From Symbiodinium kawagutii (lineage: Eukaryota; Sar; Dinophyceae; Suessiales; Symbiodiniaceae), in NCBI GenBank assembly GCA_009767595.1, contig VSDK01000530.1:55526-119525 (forward strand): a stretch of 64,000 bases of DNA, read 5' to 3'. The position numbers were made by a program, and so were the translations under genes. Under the pieces are notes generated by a model. It did not search any database, was not told the origin of the DNA, and was given only the letters and a program-made list of their open reading frames with translations. Position 1 is the first letter of the stretch, and each line of letters opens with the position of its first letter. Of this stretch, positions 25,601 through 40,600 are shown piece by piece.

Positions 25601-28600
25601 GACAGATCTCACAACCACTGTGACTGTGATGAAACTGAGTAGATTTGTGGATCAAAATTTGGCTCATCAATGTGCCTCAATCTCGGGGCTTTTCACTGGC
25701 TGTCCGCAGCTCGAAGGCCCTTGACCATGATCACAAGATTATACTTTGGGTATTTGCTCATGATTATTCGCTATTGAACGTTATGTGTGTATGTGTGGGC
25801 ATGCAGCACTCATACCAGCCGTTGCCAACCACCAACATCATCCAACATCCACACTCATCAATCATTTAGTTTTCAACCTTTTCCTCAAGCCACCCTTGGC
25901 CAACCAGCAATGTCAACCATGAAGCACTAGCCGCTGTTACCAACAGTCGTTTTCAACCAACACGTGACCTTTTACATGCTTTTACCATATTTGGAAGATT
26001 TTGTGAGTTGACCACTTGCTGGCCATGATTTCACTATCACATCAATGCACTTGCAGGCCTATGGAATTCCAGTCACGGTACGACACCAGAACAGCATCCT
26101 CGAGGCGAATCGGGCACCCTTCATGGCGTCACAAGTCAGTTGTCAATCTTGGCGTGGTCTACACCACTTCGTTCACACGCCACAAACCCACGATCAATCA
26201 ACTTTTGTGTGGCTGGCTCACATATTGGTTAGCCGCATAAATGAATAGTCTTGAATGATCAGGATATGGTAAACGCAGTGGTTCTGGCTCAAAAGAGGGC
26301 ATGATTGTGGTATGAAAATTGTTGGGTTCAATGATGGCTTATGTTGATTAATGCGGATGGCAAATTTTACATTCACATCATTCACAATGGTCGATATTCA
26401 GAATAGGGGTGTAACAACGGCCAATGGATGCCCATGAATACCATTAGCCATTGGCCGTAAATGGACAAAACAAATATTTACTAGGTAGATTAGGTAGCAA
26501 ACAATTAATTTCAAACGAATGAAAATCATGACACTATGGGTGATAATGATACCAATGGGTAGGCTATATTTGTTGGCAAAGGATGGTAAAGGTTCAGTCG
26601 CTTTTCATAATATTTGACCACAGGACCCCATCAAAAGAGCATGGGAGATCTTGCAATTCATAGGCCCCCCACCCAAACTTGACGGTAAATCATTTGCCAC
26701 GTGTGGTTTGTTTTGCATCGGGGTAAATCAGGGTGGTTTCAACTCCCCCAACGGCTCGTGTCCATAGACATGGCACAGTGCCACGCAATGTGCTGGATGG
26801 CAATTTCTGATAGTGAACTGCAGACATGTTTCAGTTTGACGGCGATTCCTTTTCGCCGAATGATTAGAGCCTGCCACTGGTAAGTTTCCTATGTGGCTGA
26901 ATGGAATCCCTGCTCAGTTCATGTCAGTCTCCGAGTTTTCTTCGCGATGGAATGCTGTAGTGACACGCTGAGTCAGCACGCAGCGCTAGGCACTGGTCAA
27001 GGCCGGCAAGGCCAATGATGCAGCGCGCTGGCTTTTGCAGATGCCGAAAAGAGCTACTCGGCAGCAGCAAGCTTGACGCTATGGGACGCTTAAAGAGACC
27101 TGGTCCCGTGGTGTCCTGGGACCAAGGCACCCCAGTCCAAGTGGCAGAGGACTGCAAGCTGTGCCACAGCTGTGGCAGCGCAATGCTCATGTCATGCGCC
27201 AGGAACATGGATGACCCAGATGAATACTCCTACGCCTTGGTCATGGGCGCGTTTGGCTCTCAGCGAATGACATTGTGCTTCGGATCACATTTTTGGCGAT
27301 TGCATGAGTTCATGGCATGCACTTAGCCGAAGAAACTGCATGCTAACTGGATTCCCAGTGCAAGGAATTGGTTGGATGTAGCTTTAGCGTATTATTTGAT
27401 ATGAGTAGCAATATCATTAGCAATATTACAGATTGATACAGATTGTGTGCAGATGAGATATGGAACATGACAACGAAGATTTTGGAAAACCGATCCGCGA
27501 TTTCAGGCTTGCATCTCAGGGACGAGTTGCCTCAGTCGACGCTCTGAACCAGGCCAGACGCCAGCCATTGCGCTGGAGAAGACCTAATTCAGCTGATTGG
27601 TCGGTGATCCATTGGTGATTTGTTGGTCATCCATTGGCTCAAGGGTTCTCATGGCTTCAGGGATAGAATTCTTTGATATCTGGGTCCATTTGACGATTTT
27701 TTTTCGTCCCATGGAATCAGCGCAATCGATGAGACACCGACACGGCGCCTTCGCCAAGGCGATGCGACTTGCTGAAATCGAACCTGCGCCTTTGTTGCAC
27801 GAGGTGGTCATGAGAGGCGCGGGGAAGCTGCAGCTTGACGAAGAAGAAGACGGCCCAATGGAGCGACCTGGTGGACGAACGTGGAACATCCATCAGTCAA
27901 TGCTTGAACCATATTGAACCAGTCAATCCAAGTTGGGATTACGTTTTTACCCTGCTTTTGGATGAGTGGCTAGTGGTTAAAAGTGTTAAGAGTGCAAATG
28001 CCAAATGTTCTGCTCAATGATGGTTTGCCTGTCAGGCTATCTCCAAGCAAAGAAGCCAAGAGATGCTTACAGGCGGAGAATGGGAATCATTGGGAATTAT
28101 TAGATCCAGAATGAGAATAGATTCCAACTTCAAGAAATCATTGGGAATTATGTTGTTTGAAGTTGGAATCTATTCTCATTCTGGATCTATTCTGAATCAT
28201 GTCTTCCAGAGATTGCAAGATGAGTTTTTCATACGCCACAGGTTTGCTTCGGTGTATCTGCGAGAGGGAAAGTGCATTGATTGTTTTTTTAGAGGGTTTC
28301 ATCAAGTCTTCCGATGAGAACTGAGTTTGTCACTGTTTCCTTGGCAGTCCTGCAATCAGTTGTTTCACAGTCTTTTTTTGTTCAGGTGGTTGAAGGAGGC
28401 GGACAAGTCAGGGCCCAAAATGCAGCGAAATGCCATTGTTGGCCTGTCAATGTGGACGGCTACGGCTGGACGAAATCAGGTCTGGTCTTTCCCTCGATGC
28501 GAACGTCATTTGCTGCGTCGGCGCCTTTGGATATCAAAGCGGATCGTGAATCCAGAAGATTCACATGAGATATCACTGGTATGTAAAATGATATCGCTCA

Positions 28601-31600
28601 TTACATACTTAGATTTCCTTAGATTACCTTAGATTGTCCCCTTGCTCATGTTTGATGCTTCTTCCACGACAGGCGGTGGATGTGTGTCTCCGAAACCGAG
28701 CGCCAGAGGAGGTGAGCCTCTTGGGGATGCTTCAGTGGTATGCGAAATGCACTCGCCAGCACCTGCCAGGGTTTCCAGTGGTTGGAGCGCATTCAGGACC
28801 CTGGGACACCCTGGGAGTTGGGGATGCGATGGAATGCTGAGATGTTGGGACAATCGGTCCAAGAAGATTTTAAGATTCAAGATGAATGCGGGAATTTTGC
28901 TGGAATTCTTTGAGATCTCGGAACTTAATTCCAGAGATTGATCGTTTGCAGAGTCTCTTGAGTGAAAGGAATTTCGTGTTCCGGTACCAACGAAAGGCCG
29001 GACACCGCGCTGAATCATTTCCAGACGCACAAGAAACGGATGTCTGGGCACATTCTTGCGCCCTCAGCCAGAGGGATAGGAATCTTTAAAGGTCTCGATC
29101 ATGCCCATTTCTCCTGATTCATTTAAGCAAAAAATGACTCATCGAATCTGATTAAGACCACTTTAAGTCGATGGCCTGCGCTCAGGTTCCCGTGCGGTGA
29201 ATTTCCACATCTCTGCGGTGCAATGCTGTGCGCAGGCTGAAGACAAGCTGCCCATTTGTGTTTGTTCCAGCTGGGTCCATTGAGTCCATCTACGACTTTC
29301 TTGGTTTGTAGGACCTGTAGTCCAAGTGTTCTGACCGGTTTTCTGTTGCCGTCGCTTCTTGGTTTATGCTGCCAAAGAGGCAAGTCCATGACAATTCAAC
29401 GACAAAATAGATGGAACTTGCATATTGCGACTGAACATGGTTGAACCAGGTTTGCTTTCAGCATGCGCACACGACATCTTGTTGGCAGTGCTTAATCATG
29501 AAGAATTAGCTGGTTAGAAACTTGGATCAGTGACAGTCAAAGATTAGAGCCGTGATTCAGCGTTGTAAGCCTTTGCCAATGGTAAGCGGTGAAGAATGAT
29601 AGTACAGGATAGTAAGTACATAATACATCAATAGAGTTCGAATGATTGCTTACTTATGATTGACATTGATATCTATTGAATTCTATTGATGTCTATTGAT
29701 AGTGGTTGACATTGCTTCTGTCGCAGGCAGGCGCCGTGGATGCCGGTCTTGAATGGCTACAGCAAGCTGAGAATGCGGGTTTGTCGCTTGAGCTGAGCAG
29801 GTGAACAGTTTCCAGTGGTTGATGTTCTGGGGCTCCACATTATCCACCATGAATAAGGATGAACCAGGTGCAGTAAGTGTAGGATTTGCATGCACGTATT
29901 GGCATGTATCTATACTAATATAGATAGTATGTTTTCTTTATGGTTGACGTGGTATCTACTTCAAATGGGTTCATTCAAACATACGATGAATCGACATCAC
30001 CGATACCCTCTCGGCCTTGCCGGGGAAGGGATCGTTTCGATGTTTCTTCGGGTGCCTTCATGACCGGTGCAGCTGTCGGATCCAAGGAACTCTGAGCAGA
30101 AGGCGTCCGCACAAAATCGATGCAGTGCTTGGATGAGAAATGATGGGGTTGTTACTTGAAGTCTATGATTCATGATGCTGGTTCATGAGCTGCTTAGTGT
30201 TGTGTAGTTGGCTGTTTTTGAAGGATGAGAACTATGAGAACCTTGCAATGCAAATGAGAACAAATGATGAGAAATGGTGAGAATCACATAGAATCCCGTG
30301 ATTTGCATTGCAAGAGCAGCGGCATCAATATGTTGATAGAATTTTCATCATTCCCAAGCAGTTTAAGGGGATTCTTGAAATCATTGTTGTTACTTCCTGA
30401 ATGATTCTGAAGGGTCATTCCCATGTCGTTCCCATATCAATGTCTAGGATCAACCACTGTGGGTTGGACTTGTTGCACTCTTGGGGGCTCGATCTGTCCC
30501 CCCCCGTTGAAGGGCAAAGGCAGCGGTCCTGTCCTCAGACGTGACTGATTTTCGTTGAGCTTCCGCAGATGTCCGCAGCACATGGTGTCAACTCATGTCA
30601 CATGTGTTCCATTTCCATCGCAAAGAACTTCCGGATACTTCCGGAAATCGTCAGGGTAAGTCTGTACCTGCGACAAAGACAAGCATGGATCATTACATGA
30701 CTTGATTCTGACATAGCATTATGTCTATACCGTGGAATTGAAGATTGCCACACAACGCCATGTTTGAATTCCGCCATGTTTGAATCCTGTGAATCACTTT
30801 CTCAGTAGCTGTGATTGGTGGCTTATTGCGAGCAAAGTATTTATCCAAGCATGCCCTCAGTTGTATGTAGCATGTACGAGACTAGTCAAGTCTATGATAA
30901 TCTCATGATGCGATCACCTATGCTGTAACAGTGTAGCCCTCGGATGCCCTTGGTATAACTCGCAGGGTGCAACTCAGGTGTACCTTTGCGACCAGCATAT
31001 CTTGCCCTCATGAAGGCTTGGTCTTTGGGTCCTCACAGAGGTGGCATCCTCACAGAGGTGGCATATCTCTATCATTGGTTGTCAACAACAACTTATTAAA
31101 GGTAGTACTCACCATCAAACCATCGAATCATAGTTGTTATATCTGATTATAGTTTAATTATCCTCTAAAACCACTGGTTACCAAATAATTCTCCTCGAAA
31201 TTCGACCATTTTGAACCAGTTGGTTCGCGGTTATGCTTGCCAGGGGCAGTTGTTGCTGCTCGTTACCCATGATGCCACCTGCTCGAGCACTAGGCATTCG
31301 CATGGCGCTCCAACGAGATTCTTCTGCAGCTGCTGGATGCCTTGGAGGCTGCCGCTGGGGAGTCCAGCAGAAAGTGCTTCGACGGTTTTGCTGATGGCAA
31401 ACAATATGGTTGAGGAATGTTAAGGATGAATGATGATGGGTGATGATGGGCGATGATGGGTGATTTTGGCTGACTGTGGTAGATACCGTCGACTGTGAAT
31501 AAGCACTGTTGTCAACCAGTATGAACCGCAACCATCATTCACCAGAACCACGATCACTATAAACTATAGGGATTAGTAAGCAACAATCGTATTCCAACAA

Positions 31601-34600
31601 TTATGGAGGATCCAGCATTTGATAAACTCCCCACATTTTGAGAGGTCACAACCACTAGCTATTGAGCTCTTTTCAAACAGGCGCTGGCAGTGGTGTATCA
31701 GTGCCGCTCCACCGTTACCTGAATTGCCACTATAAGAATCTCCAGAATCCCAATCCACCTTTGAAAGCTGGTTGTTCAAGCATGATTGGTCATTTTTGAG
31801 GTTATCAAACATCATGTTGTAAAATGATATTGTAACATATTGTAACCTGGTGAGATCATCAAACGGCACATTGTAACCATCATTGCGCATACCACTTGCA
31901 GGGGTCATCGACGGGACTCCCTCCGCATTCAGGCAGCCGAAGAATCCATCGATGTGATCGCTCGGTGTGAGCTGATCGAGTTGTTGGCCAGCACACAGCT
32001 TAGCAGCCGCAACAAACTGTTCGTATTCCCGCGGCCAAGGATCCTTTTTGACATCCCAAAATGGATATAGCACAAAAATGCATATCATAGTGTCCTAAAA
32101 TTTGCTTGCGCATTTGCTTGAACTGCGACATATTTAGAATTCTGCAGGGGCTCTGTGACGTGGTCACGAGATCTAAAACATGAGGGGAAAAGAACGGAGT
32201 AGCGGGAGTTTTTAGTCCAGATGGATGGGTTCACCTGTGTTTCAAGTTCACATGGAAAGATTCGGGTGTCACTTGAGGCAAAGTATCCAGAGAGGACTGA
32301 CATCCATCCAAATTTGGCATTTGCAGCATTTAATATTTAGAACCATCGCCAGTTTCAACCAACTGTCCCGCCATTTAAGAATTCGCGCATGGGTTTGCAT
32401 GAATCCCTCCTTTCTACAACTACGTCCACAAATTGCGAGTCACGCAATTTTGACTGTTCAGGTGCAGATTAGAAGTTATTCAAATCATGTAAGTGCCAAA
32501 AACTCAAATGCTTTGCTACTCAAATAGGGCTAGTAGACTTTGAAAATAGGAACGTTTAGAGGGGTCATGGAACGTCATGGAATGTGAACTACCTTGTGCA
32601 TTCCATTGCAGGATGCCCTCACGTTGCTCAAGCGAGTGCGTGAAGAGGGGAAGCTCTCGGTTTTCCTTTTCAGCCGCACCATTACAGCGTGCACCAAGGC
32701 AAGGATTTGTATGGTCGATCTGCCTGTTCAACATGTTCCAACGTGTTGATGGCAGTTTTTAAACAAAAAGGTACCGGGTCAATGTCAATTACTCACTCCG
32801 TACTCTATAGGGATTGATAAAGCCCTGGAAGCAATGGAAGCACAGATGTCATTTTGCAGCTACTGTTGGTCGATTTTTGATTGGAGAGAACAGTATTCTT
32901 GACTACTTGATTAAGGCTTCCAGCACGGAACGTGAAGCTGCGAATCTTCCAATGATATATTTCTCCTCTAGGAGTGACATCGATAGTGGCATCATTTTGT
33001 TGCGGTGTCAGGCAGGCAAGGTGGACGAGGCCATTTTCTGGTTTGATGTCCCTTGGATGCTCTGTAGCTAGATACTTTGTGTCAGCGAATTGTCTCATCA
33101 TTTCAGGCAGTATATGTCCACAGATCCAGTGTATCAGTTGCATTCTGTTAACCCTTCCACTGACAGTCCACGCTAAGGAAATGAGACGAGCAGGTGTTGA
33201 GCCTGACATCGTGGCCTGGAATTGCGACTTGGACTTGGCTATACTGGCCACAATTTTGATGGTTGAGCAACACCCATGATACTAATTATTTGCGGTCAAC
33301 AACAAATACTTAGCAATGGATAGTGATGGTGAATGATGAATATTTTCATGATGAATCCTCAGACCAATTCCCTGGCCCTGGGATTTCTCGGAAGCACCTA
33401 CTGTATCAGAGAGTCCTTTGCTGGAGCCGTTTGCTAAGGCATGATCAAGGCATGCGCCAGGAGGGGCGAAACATAGAGCTGTGATTTGGCATTGTGCACT
33501 GCTCCAGTCCCGCAATGCTTTGAGTTTCCGGAGGTTTTACCCGTAGAGCAAAATGTGCGTATTTATATTTATATGCATATTTTTTGTATATTAAGATTAT
33601 TTGAGATGTACTTTTAAATGAATTTAGTTGTTTATGTATTCATTTATTCATATGTTTGTTTGTTTGTTTGTTTGTTTGTTTGTTTGTTTGTTTGTTTGTT
33701 TGTTTGTTTGTTTGTTTGTGTGTTTGTGTGTTTATTTACTTATATGTTTATCTATTTACATTCCTATCACTATTTGTATAGATAAATTTTGAATGTCCAA
33801 CATTTTCACAATCTGTTGCATGGATTGGCTTAGTTCTTCCCAAGCTGGCACTCCTCGATGACTAGAAAGACATAGAAATACAGCGCAGCTGTGCAGGGCC
33901 GGTCGAGTACCCGAAGCTGAAGCATGGATAGGCAGGGCGTCTCATTGCTATTTTCACGACCCGCCAATGCAGCCCGCAGTTTCACTCCTTCCAAGCAGTT
34001 TTTGTTGAGCCAGGTGAGATGAAAGCAGCTGGAATCACACCTGATGTCTACTCATACAACCAGATCATCAACCTTTGTGCTCATACTAAGCGCGCTGAAG
34101 ATGTCAATCCGACATGATTGGGACGTGCAGATGGAGTGGGCTGCATGATTTGTCCGAATTGCTTGGGGCTGCTGAAGCCATAAAGAGGGTGGTGGCAAGG
34201 AGACTCCAACCCATGTGAAACCCATGGTGTCAAACACGTGGTATCAAAGCCATGTTCAAGCAGACTCCCAGCAATGTGAATCGCAGCCACTTTCAGCCTC
34301 GAAGTCCCATGCCAGCGGCTGTGCCGGACACCGTGAGGCCGAAAAAGCGGATTTGTCCAAGGATTTCTTGTGAGAAGGGGCACTTTCATCACAGTCAGAG
34401 TCATGGTGCAATTTGTTATGAGATGAATCCTGAATCCATGTGAATCATTGGTGAATCATTGCAAGATTCATTTTTCAAGTGAGAGATTTGTGAAGGTGTG
34501 AAGATGGTGTGAAAGGTATCACATCGACACATCCAATCTTGAGGCATGGATGGTCACAATCTGCATACAGATCAGCGACCTGGATGCACACTGCTGGCGT

Positions 34601-37600
34601 CGGTCCTAAAGTTTTCAAAAAGATGTTGCTTCACCAGGTCGATAGAAAGCGGGAAAATCAGGTAAAGGACTGCATGATACATAATATGACATGATATAGT
34701 CTATATATCAGTCATTACTCCATATATTAGTATATATTCTGAGTTCCTTAGGCCGGATATCCTCACAGGCTTCCCAAGGGACCCTGCGTTTGGGACCCCC
34801 CAAGAACATACCATCCATAACTATGGGTTTATGAGTTTATGCGGGCGCCTGCACTGGCTGGTACTGTGGCGGAATGATTTTGGTTGCAGACAGGAGTGAT
34901 TATGCGCTAAAATTTTAACATACCTGCTAAAGTTTGAACCCAAAGGGGTCTCAAACCTGGAAACATCGATAAAACACAGGGTTTTGTGATTTGAGACCCC
35001 CCAGGTGTTCAAATTTTAGCATTTGACCACAACCCCAAAAACAGCTGTTTTTCCAAGGAAAATGACTTTCAGACCCCGCTGAGTTAAAATTTTAACTCCT
35101 GAGGGGTCCCAAACTACAAAACCCTGTGTTTTTGATGGTTTCCATTGGTTAAAACAGGTTAACATTTTAACATGTTTTAACGAAATTATGCCCAAAACTG
35201 ACCATGGGAGTACCCGGTGCACAAATGCCGTTGAAACCGTCAAACCGTCAATCCATCATATGACATTTGGATGGGCCCTCATTGATGTCGATCACTGGTC
35301 AAGTTTTAACCAGCTTAACCAGTTTTAACCCGGTTTAACCGGTTTTAACCAGCTTTAACTAGTTTTAACTAGGTTTAACCAGTTTTAGCAAGGTTTTAGC
35401 AAGGTTTAACAAGGTTTAGCAAGGTTTAGCAAGGTTTAGCAAGGTTTAACAAGGTTTAACAAGGGTTAGCAAATATTGGCCAAAATGCTATGTTCCACAG
35501 GGGTCTCAGACCCAGGGTCCCCTGGGAACCCTGTGATATCCCTCAAGATCGTTCAATCTGGAGCCAGTACATGTCGTGGCTGAGGCAATTAGCACGTTTG
35601 CCAAAAGTGGTGATTGGCAGAGTGCTTTCTACCTCTTGCACGAGATGCACCGATATGAAGTACAGTCAGATGTTGTGGCTTGCAGATAGAACAAGCGCTT
35701 TAAATGTTGAAAATATGGCTGTTGACATGTATGAAACAAATTCACAAGTCTCAAAAGGTTGGCAACGATTGGAAAGAGAGTTGTTTTGTGCAGATTTGTG
35801 AATCTTAAGTCGAAAAGATGTCAAAAGACACGAAATGACAGTTTGAAGCTTGAAGCAGTCGCTGTGGCATCTCTTTCCCAAGGATTGTGTCTGAATTTCT
35901 CACGTGCACATTGCGTAACTGGCATGGAAATCATTGGGTTGTAGTATGTGGTAGTGATTCGCATGAAGAGTTCATGCCATGATTGCCATGAATCTGAATC
36001 GGAATTCAGGTCATGTACAATGCCACCATCAATGCCTGTAGAGGATCCAGATGGCCAGTGGCTTTGTCATTGCTCTCCGAGCTGGAGAGGCGCATCCCAG
36101 ACGAAGAGTTGGTCTTCCAGGTAGGTCTCCCAAAAAAGTATACGAAAAGCATTGGACACTGGAATCAACCTATGGTTTCCTATGGTTTCCTATCAGTTTC
36201 CCGTAGATTGGATCGCAACTTTTCCTCGCGCAAGGGTTGCCTTGGAGAAGGATGAGATCACCTTGAACAGCTCCATTGGCGCAACGAAACGGAACTGGTC
36301 CATCGCCATGGTGTTCTTTGTGGAAGCACAGGACAGCTCAACAGCCGGAAACATTTCGTTGCGTTGCTTGTCCTTCCTGGTCAGCCTTGTGGCTAGGAAG
36401 GTCTGATCAAATGTGATCAAGCAACACTGACTTGATGGTCAATGATCACCATATTTAGCCACAATTTAGCCATCATTGGCAAATTGTTTGAGCACTTCTC
36501 AACGCTTAGAATAGAAAGAAACGGCTTGTTGGCTTCATATGGTTCCGTGCACCCAGCCGTCGTCAGCCACTGATGGCAGAAACGAGTCTGTTTTTTCAAA
36601 GAAATGATGCCTTGCAGACGGAATGTCAAACTGGTGCATCGCTATATGTGGCGTATGCCCATGGCTATGCCCATAGCTATATAGGGTTATGCCCATATAG
36701 CTGTACACAGCTATGCCCATAGCTCTACATGGCTATCCATGGCTTCAAGTTGCATGTATTTGCATGTGAAATCTGCAAGAACTCGGCACTGACAACGTCC
36801 TCCATTGAGAGGAGCAGCGTTTGGCCGATCTCATCAGCCGCAACAGCGCCATCTCGGCCCTCGATTGGCAACTGGGCACCCAGCTGCTGGAAGATCCCGG
36901 CAGCGATGTCATCAGCTACAACACGGCACCTGGGCTGCCTGGGGGGCCTTGGCTGTGGATGTGGATGCTGTGGTTAAGAAACTGCGAGGAAATACATGTT
37001 GAAATGTGAAGATATACATGTTACAATATGTTACAGCTATCAAGAAATGCCTAATCATCATGTTCACTCCGTGGATTCTGAAGATTTCGAGAATCAAAGT
37101 GAGTTTGCTGAGCTGAAGAGAGGGCTTTTGGCTTAGTGGGCAAAATAGCACGGTTTGGATGGCATTACAGAATACCCGAGCTGCTGAAAACCTGGTGGCA
37201 AGGGAACATGTGGTAATTCATCCAGAAGACGATGATATCATTCGTAAATTTGCTTGTTACTCACGGGACAGCAGCCCTAGGCAAGCATGAACTACATATT
37301 AGATCAGTGTACTACCGGGCGGGCAGTGTTCAAGCTGAGTCCTTCATCAAGGTGCGGCCCCTCAAACCCCGGCTGTGGTCGCTCACCGCTTTGTTTCTCT
37401 TTTTCGATCTTTCTTTGTGTCCCCCATTCTTTTTGCATTTTTCCTTCGTTTTTCTTTTTGTCTCCCTCACGCTCTCTTTCTCCCGTTTGTCTCGATATCT
37501 CTCTCTATTTTTCTCTCGTTCTTTTGTCCTTTCTGATTTCACTCTCGCCCCTCTCTCTCTCTCTTGCGCTGGGTCTCTTAGTCTCGTAGCTTCATCGTCT

Positions 37601-40600
37601 ATCTCTCTCTCTCTCTGTCTCTTGCTGTTTCTCAGCACTTTTTCCAAGGTTCAGTCATTTTCAATCAACTCCCAAACATGATCAGGTTCTCCATGTTTTC
37701 CATATTACTGCCCCGCTGCAGCACTGATGCACTGAATGAAAAGGCCCCGCTGGCAGTATTTTTTCAGAGCTAGTGGGCGTTCCCCTACTTCTGAAGTTCA
37801 ACAGTTGAGTTCTGGCCATCACTGATATTTCATGATCATTGCGAGTAATACAGAACCCATTGCTTGGTTGAATTCCATGTAACTATGGACATTACATTGA
37901 CATGACATTACAGATTGCGGTGGTGATTGTTGCTGAGAACTGCGATGCCTGACCATTGCTGACCATGTTTATCCATGCTTCATCATTGACTATGGTGGTG
38001 AGCATTTCTCACAGTTGTTCGATCTAAAATGTTGGAACCACCACCAAACGTTTAAAAATATGGGTGTGGTTGGTTGGTATCAATACGTCACGGGGTGGTA
38101 AGTTGAGTGCGAAGCTGAGGCAATCAGCAGTAGCGAGAAACAGTGCCAGTGGCAGCATGCCATGGCCCTTCTCGGCGAATTCGAGGTGCTTGGACCCGCG
38201 AAAGGAAAAACATGTGTTACAATGCCATTGAACTCCCCCCCAACAATTGTACATGAAATCATTTTAATGTGAACGGATTTTTTGTTTAGCATATTGTTCG
38301 TAGGTTGAGATATGTTGTACTTTGTTGGGGTGGTACTACTTTATTTTTACTGACTAGTTGGTGGTCTTTAACGTGCTTTAAATTCCCCAGGGGTATGACA
38401 CCAGCAACCCAGTAAAATGGGGGCATTGTTCTTGTAACGTGTCACCAACCATCGCCAACCAGTAACATGTACCCCATTCCCCAGGGGTGCCCCAGGGGGC
38501 ATGGTCTCCAAAGGTCAAAAGCCTTCAGCTGGACGTGATCGGCGTCAGTTCAGCCATCAGTGCAAGTGGAGGAGGCTCCTGACACCAAAGGGTGGGAGGA
38601 TTCCTGCTACAGAATGGTTTGAATGGTTCTAACATGGTTCTAGTTGGTGGTTTGAACGTGTTTGATTTGCCTAGTAATTAATTGTATATTAAATCAACAA
38701 ATGATTGGTTGACAAATATTTTTCATAGGGGGTTGAAACCACCAACCAGGGTTCTATCTAATTTGTCGCACTTGTCAGGACAAGTCACTGGTGAGTTCCA
38801 AATTGTAGGAATATTTAGATTGTGTGTTCTAATTTATTTTCAAGCACAAGAGAGATGGGAAGGAAATGGTTCACGTATCCTTCTACAGCCTCGCAAAGAA
38901 ATTCGATTTTTATCCAGCAGGATGCTGCTTTGACTCAACCAGATCAACTACAACACACAAGGCCTTTCAAATGGCTATGGCTGACAATGATCGGAATCAC
39001 ACCACTCTGAGATCAGGCAAACAGTGGGAGCTCGCCATCCAGCTTCTGGATGAACTTCAGAAAGCGAGGATGATCCTTTGCAGAGAGCGCAAGAGCTGCC
39101 CAAGAACTGCCGGTGGTTGTGTTAGTCATGTGGGGTGGTTCTTAATAAGGGTACCCCCGAATCATCCAATATGAATCATGAACAGTAAGTAGTAAACCAT
39201 CCACTTTTGCGTTTCCCAACTTTAAGATACCTCCATAAGCAAGATTGAGCAAGTCCATAGTGAGTACGCAGAGCACAGACGTGCCCAGGAAGGCTTCCAT
39301 CGTGAGCTACAATGCGGTGATCGGAGCGTGCCCGTGGCAGAGAGCTCTCTTGCTTTTTCATGAGCTGTCTGAAGATGCCGTGCAGAGGAGCATCATCACC
39401 TACAATTCGACTGCAAGTGCATGTGTCAAGGGCGATCAATGGCAAACAGCATTGTGGCTCCTCTGTGAACTTCCCAAGTTGAAGATTCAGTGACTTGTCC
39501 GGACCATGGACCCTGCATGACTCAATCGAATTCCATGCCATTGGCCATGTTCGTACCATTTATTTGTTTTCTTCGTTTTGGTTGGTGCGCTGGTTGGAGA
39601 GTGCGGGCATGGTAAGAGTTCGTACTGGAGGCAAAACATTGTCACTCTGGGCGTCTCCATCAGTGCCTTTGAAAAAGGTCGGCAATGGCAGCATGCCCTT
39701 TGGAGTCTGTTTGAATTTGGAAGCCGCAGCATGTTCCTTGGTCGCAGATTCTTATCACATGTGCAGGCACTGTCAACGACAGAGTAACAAAACCATATTG
39801 ATAAGCAGACTTGAATGAAGTTTCAGACAATTGAAGCTTGTTTGGCCACTCCTTTTGTAATCAAGTACCCATCAACTTCATGTCATCCCATCGGCTATAT
39901 ATGCCAGATTCCCCTGTTGATTTGTGAATAAGGAAGCCAAGTTTAATTGCAGTAAATGCTGCCATCAGCGCCTGTGAGAAGTGCGAGAAATGGCAGCATG
40001 CTGTGGCATTGCTGGGGGAGCTGTCGCACTTCAGAGTCCAAGCAAATGTGGTTTCGTTCAGTGCAGCTATCAGCGCATGCAGCAGATGTGAGCAGTGGGA
40101 GAAGTCACAGGAGATTTTGCACGACATGATGGAGAATAAGCTGCAACTGAACGTCGTTTCCTTAGCCAAAACGAACAGTCATCAACTTGTCAAAGACTGA
40201 CACGTCTTTTTTGCAGTCATCATGTTTTGACGATGTTTGCCGGAAACCGGAAACTGGTCATTTGGTCTTTGCATGGGCCAACTCAAAGAATCTCAAAGAT
40301 ACAAAGAGACCCAACCAGCTGAACCCCAAAGGTCCCAGCCTTGATTGGCAGAAAAGCTCAGAGGTCATTGCCTACAACGCAGCCATCGATGCGTGTGGCG
40401 GTCGGTGGCTGGAAGCCTTGAGATTGTCAAGAGAGCTGCTGAATCAAGGAGAGCAGAACCTTGCAGATGTTGGGTTCAGTTCATGAGTTCATGGGGTGCA
40501 GAGATGGACTCTAGTGGAGACAGAAGTGACTGCACCCTTTTGATCCCAACTCCAGGAATGGAGAACGTGCAACGCCGTGCAACGCGATCGTGTTTCAGAA

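Noticed and set aside
27631..27643. CCATTGGCTCAAG resembling a truncated spliced leader
   Set aside because: Lacks two internal T residues and has no full leader upstream or intronless gene downstream; similar weak hits at 6843 and 17655 were rejected for the same reason.
31573..32088. 171-codon minus-strand frame
   Set aside because: No domain recognised, opposite to every other gene, and it overlaps plausible + strand PPR-like exons; kept only as a remote possibility.
35282..35466. Possible internal telomeric repeat
   Set aside because: Units are AAGGTTTAGC/AACCAGTTTT, not TTTAGGG.
37330..37647. Arg/Lys/Glu-rich minus-strand frame (105 codons)
   Set aside because: Derived from the pyrimidine-rich tract in a PPR intron.
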